NCBI GenBank assembly: GCA_036564345.1
Contig: DATCOZ010000256.1
Coordinates: 1 to 12,651, forward strand
DNA from: UBA6019 sp036564345
GTDB taxonomy: Bacteria > Chloroflexota > Dormibacteria > Dormibacterales > Dormibacteraceae
Length of the DNA stretch: 12,651 nt
Direction: 5' to 3'
Shown one piece after another: positions 1 to 6,534 of this stretch. The notes beneath the pieces were generated by a model that was given only the letters and a program-made list of their open reading frames with translations, was not told where the DNA came from and searched no databases. Made by a program: the position numbers and the translations under genes. How positions within the stretch are numbered: the first letter of the stretch is position 1; the number at the start of each line of letters is the position of its first letter.

Positions 1-649
1 GTGGCGGGCGGCTGGGTCCGCGGACGACCGGCGTCATGCCTTCGCCCGCCGCGGCCAGGACGGTCGGAACCATGGTCACCAGCAGCACGACGGCGATCGC
101 CGCGTAGGTGAGCAGCGGCATCCCGAGCGCGGACAGGGCGAGGAAGCTGAGGAGCCCGCTGACATAACCGAGCTGGACCATCGCCCCGAGAACACCGCTC
201 TGCTTCCCGAACTCGGCGGGGGGGACGACGTCGGGGACGATGCCGTTGAAGGCCGCCCCGGCGGCGTTGTTGAAGATCTGGACGACGAGGTAGGCCAGGA
301 TCAGGAAGGTGAAGGTGGGCGCGACCATCAGCAGAAGCAGGCCGGCGGCGTTGACGACCGTCCCGACGACCATGATCGGGCGGCGCCGCCCCCAGCGAGT
401 AGTCAGCCCGTCGGACCAGTGGCCGACGAACGGAGGCAGGACCATGGCGAAGAAGGAGCCGAGCCCGAGGACGATGCCGAGGTCGGTCCCCTGCTCGGCC
501 TTGGGCACCATGTGGCTGACCTGATAAGGGAGGAGGACGGCGAGGATCACTCCCCAGTGAAAGTTGCCGCCGAACCAGAACGCCGCCAGCGCTATGTGCC
601 GGCCCAGGCTGAACCCGCCGTGCGGTCGTTCGACTGCCGCGGTAGCCAC
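1..649 (-). CDS. MFS transporter, N-terminal half (partial)
   Basis: Reading the minus strand from a GTG at 649 gives an open frame of about 216 codons that reaches the left edge without a stop. The first in-frame stop upstream is at 662-664, so 649 is the only reasonable start. The protein is strongly hydrophobic, with about six membrane segments. Between segments 2 and 3, at residues 75-91, lies the MFS signature loop GHWSDGLTTRWGRRRP, with the family's Gly, Asp and Arg-Gly-Arg-Arg residues. The visible part therefore covers the first six-helix bundle and the start of the central loop. The GRRRP form resembles the sugar/SLC45-like branch, but the substrate cannot be told. A TAACCT hexamer on the minus strand (659-664) lies nine bases before the GTG, which suggests a very short or absent leader. 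The gene is divergent from the DUF1232 gene. Confidence 0.9.
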   Translation of the reverse strand, partial: MATAAVERPHGGFSLGRHIALAAFWFGGNFHWGVILAVLLPYQVSHMVPKAEQGTDLGIVLGLGSFFAMVLPPFVGHWSDGLTTRWGRRRPIMVVGTVVNAAGLLLLMVAPTFTFLILAYLVVQIFNNAAGAAFNGIVPDVVPPAEFGKQSGVLGAMVQLGYVSGLLSFLALSALGMPLLTYAAIAVVLLVTMVPTVLAAAGEGMTPVVRGPSRPP

Positions 650-685
650 GCTTGGCGCAGGTTAAGGCTCTATCCGCGCCCCGTC

Positions 686-701
686 AAAGGGGGTACCCTT
701 T
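686..701. repeat. Inverted repeat between divergent genes
   Basis: AAAGGG (686-691) and CCCTTT (696-701) flank the four bases GGTA. The repeat lies nine bases before the DUF1232 start and 37 bases before the MFS start. It has no T-run, so it is not an evident terminator. It could be an operator for one or both divergent genes or a leader hairpin. No binding protein can be named. Confidence 0.3.
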
Positions 702-710
702 AGCCGCCAA

Positions 711-1097
711 ATGAACCTGTCGCTCAGCCACGTCCGGACGATCCTCGCCGAGGTGCCGATGCACGCCAAGCTGGCCTACTGCCTGCTTCGCGACGATCGG
801 GTTCCGATGGCCCCCAAGGCGGCCGTTCTCGGAGCTCTCGGCCTCATCGTCAGCCCCATCGACCTCCCGGCCTGGATCCCGGTCATCGGCGAGCTCGACA
901 TGCTCGCGCTCGGGATCCTGGCGGTCAAGACGTTCGTCGACGCCTGCCCGGAGGAGGTCGTCGCCGACAACCGGGCGGCCATCCGCGCCCGGACCTCGGC
1001 CTGGGACCGCGATCGCACCGCCGGCGCTGGGATGGCGCGCGAAAGCCTCGATCGGCTGGTTCAGAATTGGCGTTCGCGCCTGCCCAAGGCGGGTTAG
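711..1097 (+). CDS. DUF1232 (YkvA-like) family protein
   Basis: This is a 128-residue protein with an ATG start. Residues about 33-75 carry the DUF1232 core: a hydrophobic helix, then SPIDLPAWIPVIGELDMLAL, matching the family's Asp-x-x-Pro-x-x-(I/V)-P-V-(I/L)-G-x-x-D pattern. The biochemical role of the family is unknown; members are small and probably membrane-associated. The C-terminal 45 residues are charged and likely helical. The gene is the first of an apparent operon and lies 49 bases before rplI. In many bacteria the gene before rplI is rpsR or, in Firmicutes, a cyclic-di-AMP phosphodiesterase; neither is seen here. No clear Shine-Dalgarno precedes the ATG. Family assignment is fairly secure, function is not. 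Confidence 0.8.
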   Translation: MNLSLSHVRTILAEVPMHAKLAYCLLRDDRVPMAPKAAVLGALGLIVSPIDLPAWIPVIGELDMLALGILAVKTFVDACPEEVVADNRAAIRARTSAWDRDRTAGAGMARESLDRLVQNWRSRLPKAG

Positions 1098-1146
1098 TTG
1101 CTTCAGATGCGGATTCGGGCGTGAGGCTCGGGGAGGTTCGGTTCAC

Positions 1147-1596
1147 TTGCGCGTGATGCTCACCAAGGACGTCAAGGATGTCGGCCACGCCGGCGAGGTC
1201 AAGGAGGTCGCCGACGGCTACGGCCGCAACTTCCTGATCCCCCGCAAGATGGCCGTCCTCGCCGGCAAGGGCGTGGAGGCGGAGGCCGCGCGGCTGCGCA
1301 CAGCGGCCGCCAAGCGCGAGTCGAAGGACCGCGAGGAGGCCCAGTCCCTGGCCGACGAGATCGGCAACAAGACGGTGGTCGTGCGCCTCAAGGTGGGGGA
1401 GGAGGGCAAGGCCTTCGGCTCGATCACCAACTCGGACATCGCCGAGGCGCTCCGGGCCCAGCACCAGGTCGAGGTCGACCGCCATCGCATCGACCTGAAG
1501 GAGCCGATCAAGACCCTCGGCGAGCACCAGGTCACCCTGCGCCTGCACAAGGATGTCGACTCGACGATCAACCTGATCGTCACCCAGGATCGCTGA
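1147..1596 (+). CDS. rplI: 50S ribosomal protein L9
   Basis: L9 binds 23S rRNA near the base of the L1 stalk and helps maintain the reading frame. The 149 residues match the family's usual length of about 150. The N-terminal domain is textbook: MRVMLTKDVKDVGHAGEV, followed by VADGYGRNFLIPRKMA at residues 22-37. A charged connecting helix covers residues about 45-75, and the C-terminal domain contains KAFGSITNSDIAEAL. The start is a TTG, because the canonical protein begins M-(K/R)-V-x-L; the alternative GTG at 1153 would remove two conserved residues. A good Shine-Dalgarno, GGGAGG at 1131-1136, lies ten bases before the TTG. dnaB begins 29 bases after the stop, so the two are probably co-transcribed. 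Confidence 0.97.
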   Translation: MRVMLTKDVKDVGHAGEVKEVADGYGRNFLIPRKMAVLAGKGVEAEAARLRTAAAKRESKDREEAQSLADEIGNKTVVVRLKVGEEGKAFGSITNSDIAEALRAQHQVEVDRHRIDLKEPIKTLGEHQVTLRLHKDVDSTINLIVTQDR

Positions 1597-1606
1597 CCTG
1601 GCCTGG

Positions 1607-1628
1607 CGCTAGTGGCGGGGCACTAGTG
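1607..1628 (+). promoter_or_regulatory. Hairpin enclosing the dnaB start codon
   Basis: In the rplI-dnaB gap, CTAGTG (1609-1614) is followed by a six-base loop GCGGGG and its exact complement CACTAG (1621-1626). The stem extends by a G-U (1608/1627) and a C-G pair (1607/1628), giving eight pairs. The dnaB GTG (1626-1628) would sit in the 3' arm, and the only Shine-Dalgarno-like bases (GGGG, 1617-1620) lie in the loop. Such a fold could hold back initiation until ribosomes leaving rplI, 11 bases upstream, open it. The structure is read by eye; its role is inference. Confidence 0.4.
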
Positions 1629-4256
1629 GCGCAGGCGCCGCCGATCGACGGCCGGGCCCCCGGGCGCGTACCTCCGCACGACCTCGAGGCCGAGCAGTCC
1701 GTGCTCGGGGCCATGCTCCTCGACGAGCTTGCGATCATCAAGGTTTCCGAGTTCCTCCGGCCGGCCGACTTCTACCGCAAGAACCACGAGGACGTGTTCC
1801 GCGCCGCCCTGGAGCTGCTCTCGATGGGCGAGCCCATCGACATCGTCACGGTTGGCGCCGAGCTGGAGAAGATGGGCGTGCTGGAGAGGATCGGCGGCCG
1901 CTCCTACCTGGCCCAGCTCGAGCAGGCGGTGCCGACCGCGGCCAACATCGAGTTCTACGGCAGGATCGTCAAGGAGAAGGCGACCAAGCGCTCGTTGATC
2001 TCGGCCGGCGGCGACATCGCGGGACTCGGCTACGACGAGGCGATCGACGCGCCGGACGCCCTGAACCGTGCCCAGAAGGTCGTCTTCGACATTTCCGAGG
2101 ACCGCCTCCAGACCGACTTCGAGAAGCTCTTCGGACTCCTCCGCACGACCATGGAGCGGGTCGACGCGCTCCAGAACAACGTGTCGGGGACGGTCGGCGT
2201 TGCGTCCGGCTTCTTCGACCTGGACGCCAAGACGAACGGCTTCAAGGACAACGAGCTGATCATCATCGCGGGGAGACCTTCGATGGGAAAGTGCATCTCG
2301 AGCACAACCCTGCTTGACGACCCCCTCACTGGCGAAAGAGTGACGGTGGAAGAATGGGTTCGGCAGCGGCGCCCCCTGGCCTGGGGCATATCGAACGAGG
2401 GCCGGCTACGCCCAGCCTCGGTATCGGATTGGGTCGACAGCGGCATCAAGCCCGTGTACAAGGTCACAACGAAGACCGGCCGCTCAGTCGAGGTCACCGG
2501 ACACCACCCCTTCGTGACCGGCGCCGGCTGGCAGCCGCTGCACGACTTGACGATCGGCGAGTCAATCGGAGTGCCTCGGGCCGTACCCAGCTTCGGGTCG
2601 GAACGACCCGATCCAGGTCTGGTCCGTCTGATGGCCTACTACATCGCGGAGGGTGGTTTGACTCACAGCACGCCCGCCTTCACGAACGTAGATCCTGAGC
2701 TCATCGATGATTTCCGCGAGATCATCTCGTCCCGGTTTCCAGAGCTGCGAATCCGCCAGCGGAAGATCACCTACTTCGCCAGCACCGGGATGGCGGGCGG
2801 GAGGAGCAATCCGATCACGACTTGGCTCCGTCAGCTCGGTCTGTGGGGCAAGCACGCGGATGCGAAGGCATTTCCCAGCCAGGTGTGGCGCTGGAACAGG
2901 AGAAGCCTGGCTGAGTTCCTCAGCACTCTCTTCGCCTGCGACGGAACGATCTACAACATGGCCGGCTTCCCGCGAATCGAGTTCACGGTCGCCTCGAAGC
3001 AGCTCGCTGAAGACGTTCATCACGCTCTGACGCGCTTCGGGATCGTAGCCAAGCTCTGGCGTAAGACCGAGCGTTCCTGGCGTGTTGAGATCACGGAGCC
3101 TCAGTCCGTTTGGCGCTACCAGCTGGAGATCGGCTGGAAGGGCGAGAAGGGTTGGCGCTTTGCCGTGCCGGGCGAGGAGCCGACACGTCGAAGCAACCTC
3201 GGGCATATCCCGACGGCGGTATGGGGCGAGGTCAAATCAGCTGCGGCGGCGCGCTCGATGACCCTGATGCAGGTGATCAGGGCAAGTGGCGAGCGCGGTT
3301 CAGAGGTGCGTGGATACAACCCACACGTTCGTCGCGGATTGCCGCGCACTCGTCTAGAGGCATATGCGACGGTGCTTGAGTCGCCGCGGCTCAAGTTCCT
3401 GGCGAGCCCTGACATCTACTGGGACCCGATCGTTTCGATCGAGCCGATGGGCGAAAAGCAGGTCTATGACCTCAGCGTTCCTGATGGAGCCAACTTCGTC
3501 GCCCAGGACGTGTACGTCCACAACACCTCACTTGCCCTGAACATCGCCCTCGAGGCGGCGACCCGGGAGAAGGTCAGCGTCGCCATCTTCTCGCTCGAGA
3601 TGTCGAAGGACCAGCTGGCCGAGCGCCTGCTCTGCGAGTTCGCCCGCGTCGACGCCCAGCGGCTCCACCGGGGCCTGCTCGGCGAGGCCGAGCACGAGCG
3701 GCTGGCGCAGGCTCTCGGTCCACTTGGGGAGGCGCCGATCTTCATCGACGACTCGCCGATGCTCGACGAGCTGATGCTGCTGACCAAGGCCCGCCGGATC
3801 AAGCTCCAGGAGAACGTCGGGATGGTGATCGTCGATTACCTCCAGCTGATGCACAGCCGGCGCGGGTCGAGCGACGACAACCGGGTCCAGGAGGTCTCCC
3901 AGATCTCGCGCTCCATGAAGGCGCTCGCGCGCGAGCTGAAGGTGCCGGTGCTCGCCCTCTCCCAGCTCAGCCGAGGACCGGAGCAACGGACCGACAAGCG
4001 TCCGATGCTCTCGGATCTACGCGAGAGTGGCTCGATCGAACAAGACGCGGACGTCGTGATCTTCCTGTACCGCGAGGGTTACTACAACAAGGCCGACGCG
4101 ACCGGCATCGCCGAGGTCATCGTGGCCAAGAACCGGAACGGGCCGACCGGTACCGTCAACCTTCGCTTCCGGCCCGAGCTGACGCGCTTCGAGAACCTCG
4201 ACATGCGGCGCCGCGGCCCCGACGACGGGGGCGGGCCGAGCGGCTCGGACGGCTGA
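1626..4256 (+). CDS. dnaB: Replicative DNA helicase DnaB, with intein in the P-loop
   Basis: DnaB is the hexameric, ATP-driven helicase that unwinds DNA at the replication fork. The 876-codon frame consists of a 465-residue helicase, the normal family length, and a 411-residue intein at residues 223-633. The N-terminal helical domain (about 15-120) starts with PPHDLEAEQSVLGAMLLD. The RecA-like domain follows: Walker A AGRPSMGK (215-222) continues after the intein with TSLALNIA (634-641). Walker B is VIVDYLQL (734-741), then come SQLSRG (779-784) and DLRESGSIEQDADVV (797-811), with AKNRNGPTGT (834-843) near the arginine finger. The GTG start gives the expected N-terminus and lies in a hairpin. 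The short acidic Gly/Ser tail is not conserved. The P-loop is broken until the intein leaves, so splicing should be needed for activity. purA begins nine bases after the stop. Confidence 0.97.
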   Translation: MAQAPPIDGRAPGRVPPHDLEAEQSVLGAMLLDELAIIKVSEFLRPADFYRKNHEDVFRAALELLSMGEPIDIVTVGAELEKMGVLERIGGRSYLAQLEQAVPTAANIEFYGRIVKEKATKRSLISAGGDIAGLGYDEAIDAPDALNRAQKVVFDISEDRLQTDFEKLFGLLRTTMERVDALQNNVSGTVGVASGFFDLDAKTNGFKDNELIIIAGRPSMGKCISSTTLLDDPLTGERVTVEEWVRQRRPLAWGISNEGRLRPASVSDWVDSGIKPVYKVTTKTGRSVEVTGHHPFVTGAGWQPLHDLTIGESIGVPRAVPSFGSERPDPGLVRLMAYYIAEGGLTHSTPAFTNVDPELIDDFREIISSRFPELRIRQRKITYFASTGMAGGRSNPITTWLRQLGLWGKHADAKAFPSQVWRWNRRSLAEFLSTLFACDGTIYNMAGFPRIEFTVASKQLAEDVHHALTRFGIVAKLWRKTERSWRVEITEPQSVWRYQLEIGWKGEKGWRFAVPGEEPTRRSNLGHIPTAVWGEVKSAAAARSMTLMQVIRASGERGSEVRGYNPHVRRGLPRTRLEAYATVLESPRLKFLASPDIYWDPIVSIEPMGEKQVYDLSVPDGANFVAQDVYVHNTSLALNIALEAATREKVSVAIFSLEMSKDQLAERLLCEFARVDAQRLHRGLLGEAEHERLAQALGPLGEAPIFIDDSPMLDELMLLTKARRIKLQENVGMVIVDYLQLMHSRRGSSDDNRVQEVSQISRSMKALARELKVPVLALSQLSRGPEQRTDKRPMLSDLRESGSIEQDADVVIFLYREGYYNKADATGIAEVIVAKNRNGPTGTVNLRFRPELTRFENLDMRRRGPDDGGGPSGSDG
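2292..3524 (+). other. DnaB intein with LAGLIDADG homing endonuclease domain
   Basis: The element encodes 411 residues, from Cys1 (TGC, 2292-2294) to Asn411 (AAC, 3522-3524). The flanks join as GRPSMGK / TSLALN, with Thr as the +1 nucleophile. Splicing motifs all appear complete: block A starts CISSTTLL; block B is VEVTGHHPFVTGAGW with T69 and H72; block F is VYDLSVPDGANFVAQD (391-406); block G is VYVHN with the penultimate His and terminal Asn. Endonuclease motifs are LMAYYIAEG (113-121, acid E120) and LSTLFACDG (210-218, acid D217). Residues about 300-370 form a basic, helical stretch that may aid DNA recognition. Four 60-base lines inside are 60-63 % GC against 72-78 % in three host lines, which fits recent transfer. 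The RESG/SIEQD site used by the Synechocystis DnaB intein is empty. Confidence 0.95.
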
Positions 4257-4265
4257 CCCGGCGGC

Positions 4266-5597
4266 ATGGTCATCATCGTCGTCGGAGCGCAGTGGGGGGA
4301 CGAGGGCAAGGGCAAGATCATCGATCTCCTGGCCGAGCGGGCCGACCTGGCCATCCGCAGCCAGGGCGGCAACAACGCCGGACACACCGTCGTCACCGAG
4401 CACGGCGAGTTCAAGTTCCAGCTCTTGCCCAGCGGCATCCTCTACCCGAGCTGCACCTGCATCATCGGCAACGGTGTCGTCGTCGACCCGCGTGTCCTCC
4501 TCAAGGAGATCGACCAGCTGCGGGAGCGGGGGATCGAGCCCACCAACCTGATCATCAGCGAGCGCGCCCACATGGTCATGAGCTATCACCCGCTTTTCGA
4601 CCAGCTCGAGGAGGGTGTGCGGGGCGACGACCGGCTGGGAACCACCTGGCGGGGGATCGGTCCGGCCTACAGCGACAAGGTCCGCCGCATCGGCTTCCGG
4701 GTCGGCGATCTCCAGAAGGAGGTCTTCCTGAAGAAGAAGCTCGACTTCGTCGTCGGCCAGGTGAAGAACCCGATCCTTCAGAAGCTGTACGGCGAGAAGC
4801 CGCTCGACGCCCACGCCCTGCTGGCCGAGTACCTCGGCTACGCCACCCGGCTCGACAGCCACATCAAGGACACCTTCCCGATCATCCAGGACGCCCTCGA
4901 CCGGGGCGACAACGTCCTCCTCGAGGGCGCCCAGGCGACGATGCTCGACCTCGACTTCGGCACCTATCCCTATGTCACGAGCTCCAACCCGACCGCCGGC
5001 GGAGCATTGACCGGCAGCGGCATCGGCCCGACCCGCGTCGACATGACCATCGTCGTCGTCAAGGCCTACACCAGCCGGGTCGGCTACGGACCGTTTCCGA
5101 CCGAGCTCGACAATGAGCTCGGCGAGCTGGTCCGGGAGCGGGGACGCGAGTACGGGACGGTGACCGGGCGGGCGCGGCGCGTCGGTTGGTTCGACGGCCC
5201 GGTCGCCCGCTACTCCACCCGCCTCAATGGCGCGACCAGCGCCGCCCTCATGAAGATCGACGTCCTGAGCGAGCTGGCCACGCTCAAGCTCTGCACCGGC
5301 TACCGCTTCCGGGGCGAGGTCCACGACCACCCGATGGCCAATATCAGCCACCTCAAGCACTGCGAGCCGATCTACGAGGAGATGCCCGGCTGGCGGGCCG
5401 ACATCACCGGCTGCAAGACGTGGCAGGACCTGCCCGGGGAGTGCCGGGATTACATCGACAGAGTGGGGGAGATCTGTGGAGCGCCGGTCGACCTCATCGG
5501 GGTTGGCCCCCACCGCGACCAGCTGGTCACGCGGAGACCGATTCCGTTCCAGCGAGCGGACGCCGCCGGCGGAGGCGGAGCAGCCGCCAGGTCGTGA
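4266..5597 (+). CDS. purA: Adenylosuccinate synthetase
   Basis: PurA joins IMP and aspartate using GTP to give adenylosuccinate, the committed step toward AMP. The 443 residues open with VVGAQWGDEGKGK, the GTP-binding and catalytic loop (Asp and Lys of GDEGKGK), then SQGGNNAGHTVV with the catalytic His. Further marks are GTTWRGIGPAYSDK, LLEGAQATMLDLDFGTYPYVTSSN, and VTGRARRVGWFD followed by the C-terminal GVGPHRDQ. After that a tail of about 20 residues, rich in Ala and Gly, goes beyond the usual end and lies within the convergent overlap (5527-5597). The ATG at 4266 gives the normal N-terminus; the Shine-Dalgarno is poor, so coupling to dnaB, nine bases upstream, is likely. Catalytic loops look intact. 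Confidence 0.97.
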   Translation: MVIIVVGAQWGDEGKGKIIDLLAERADLAIRSQGGNNAGHTVVTEHGEFKFQLLPSGILYPSCTCIIGNGVVVDPRVLLKEIDQLRERGIEPTNLIISERAHMVMSYHPLFDQLEEGVRGDDRLGTTWRGIGPAYSDKVRRIGFRVGDLQKEVFLKKKLDFVVGQVKNPILQKLYGEKPLDAHALLAEYLGYATRLDSHIKDTFPIIQDALDRGDNVLLEGAQATMLDLDFGTYPYVTSSNPTAGGALTGSGIGPTRVDMTIVVVKAYTSRVGYGPFPTELDNELGELVRERGREYGTVTGRARRVGWFDGPVARYSTRLNGATSAALMKIDVLSELATLKLCTGYRFRGEVHDHPMANISHLKHCEPIYEEMPGWRADITGCKTWQDLPGECRDYIDRVGEICGAPVDLIGVGPHRDQLVTRRPIPFQRADAAGGGGAAARS

Positions 5598-6480
5598 AGC
5601 CGACCAGCTCCATCATCAGATAGATGATCTCGATCGTCGCGACCGCGAGGAAGAGCGCCTCGACGTAGAAGTGGGCAGCGCGGAGGCCGACGCCGACGAC
5701 CCCGGCCGCGGCGGCCATAACAGGGCGCGCCAGCGGCTGCTCGGGCAGCACCCGCCGATCGCAGAGAGCGAAGCCGACGACGAACCACGCCGGCCCGCTG
5801 TCGAGCTGGAAGACCGGGTCGTAGCGGAGGGCCGCCGCCATCACGACTCCGGCCGTGAGGAAGGATGTCGCGGCCAGCAGGCTCAGCCGGCGGGCGTACC
5901 AGAGCCACGCCATGCCGATCACCACCGCCAGCAAAGAAGTCGCGAAGACGGGCCCCGCGACATTGCCGACATAGAGGGTGATCGGTTCGATGAAGTGGGT
6001 CGCGCCACCATAGAACTGCGACCACTGCGCGATCGGCTCCGGGAACATCCGCGAGCTGCCGGGCCGCTGGTAGGCGGCCATCGCGCCACCGGCCGCGAGG
6101 TACATGACGGCGTAGGCGACGACGCCGGTGTGGATCCGCGCCCCTGGCCAGTAATGGCTTCGGGCCACCTCCAGGACGGACGCCGTGAGCGCGATCAGCG
6201 CCGGCCAGACGGGCGGGCTCAGGGGGCCGCAGAGCGCCACCCCGACCAGCGCGACGAGCACCGGGCTCATCTCCAGCTTGACCCGGAGGAGCCGAGCGCC
6301 GAGGTGGACCGCCCCACCGATTCCGATCGCCATCCCGAGGAACTCGAAGGCCGAAAGGCGGAAGAGGATCAGGCCGGCGATGACCGGTGCGGCGAGGGCC
6401 AGGGCGGTGACCAGGTCGGGGTGCAGCGAATCCGGTCGGAAGAAGGCTCGGTCGAGGACCCTCGCGAGCTTCCCGAGCAC
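5527..6480 (-). CDS. RnfD/NqrB-like integral membrane protein (orphan)
   Basis: This hydrophobic protein of about 317 residues has roughly eight to nine membrane segments. It resembles the NqrB/RnfD/RnfE family of ion-pumping electron-transport subunits: a GNVAGPVFATSLLAVVIG segment (172-189), and further on a PAWFVVGFALCDRRVLP stretch with a later GVGLR, which parallels the RnfD MATDPVTSP...IR region. GGAT at 158-161 aligns with the covalent-FMN site (D-x-x-S-G-A-T) of RnfD, but the Asp and Ser positions are Gln155 and Gly158. No other rnf/nqr subunit and no ApbE flavin transferase lies in the window. The start is given as GTG at 6480, because TAGACT lies six bases before it (leaderless); a TTG at 6483 is possible. 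The 3' end overlaps purA by 71 bases. Fold resemblance is moderate; function is open. Confidence 0.65.
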   Translation of the reverse strand: MLGKLARVLDRAFFRPDSLHPDLVTALALAAPVIAGLILFRLSAFEFLGMAIGIGGAVHLGARLLRVKLEMSPVLVALVGVALCGPLSPPVWPALIALTASVLEVARSHYWPGARIHTGVVAYAVMYLAAGGAMAAYQRPGSSRMFPEPIAQWSQFYGGATHFIEPITLYVGNVAGPVFATSLLAVVIGMAWLWYARRLSLLAATSFLTAGVVMAAALRYDPVFQLDSGPAWFVVGFALCDRRVLPEQPLARPVMAAAAGVVGVGLRAAHFYVEALFLAVATIEIIYLMMELVGFTTWRLLRLRRRRPLAGTESVSA

Positions 6481-6486
6481 CAAGGA

Positions 6487-6492
6487 AGTCTA
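6487..6492 (-). promoter_or_regulatory. -10 element (TAGACT), probable leaderless start
   Basis: TAGACT on the minus strand lies exactly six bases before the GTG at 6480, the distance at which transcription would begin on the start codon. No clear Shine-Dalgarno and no -35 box are seen. This supports GTG rather than TTG as the start of the RnfD-like gene. Confidence 0.45.
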
Positions 6493-6513
6493 GCCAGGGG
6501 CCAACCGCCGGGC

Positions 6514-6519
6514 TAGAAT
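6514..6519 (+). promoter_or_regulatory. -10 element (TAGAAT) for the propeller gene
   Basis: TAGAAT lies 15 bases before the TTG at 6535, leaving a leader of about eight bases. It is arranged back to back with the minus-strand -10 at 6487-6492, so two divergent promoters share a gap of about 50 bases. No good -35 box is seen. Confidence 0.4.
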
Positions 6520-6534
6520 GGCGTCCGGCACCCT

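Noticed and set aside
4017..5513. Long minus-strand open frame of 498 codons opposite dnaB/purA
   Set aside because: It lies entirely opposite dnaB and purA, is rich in Asp, Val, Leu, Arg and Gly in the way of antisense GC-rich frames, and has no recognisable motif.
5476..6516. Plus-strand open frame of 346 codons opposite the RnfD-like gene
   Set aside because: It is extremely rich in Arg, Asp, Glu and Pro, while the other strand gives a coherent membrane protein with family-like motifs.
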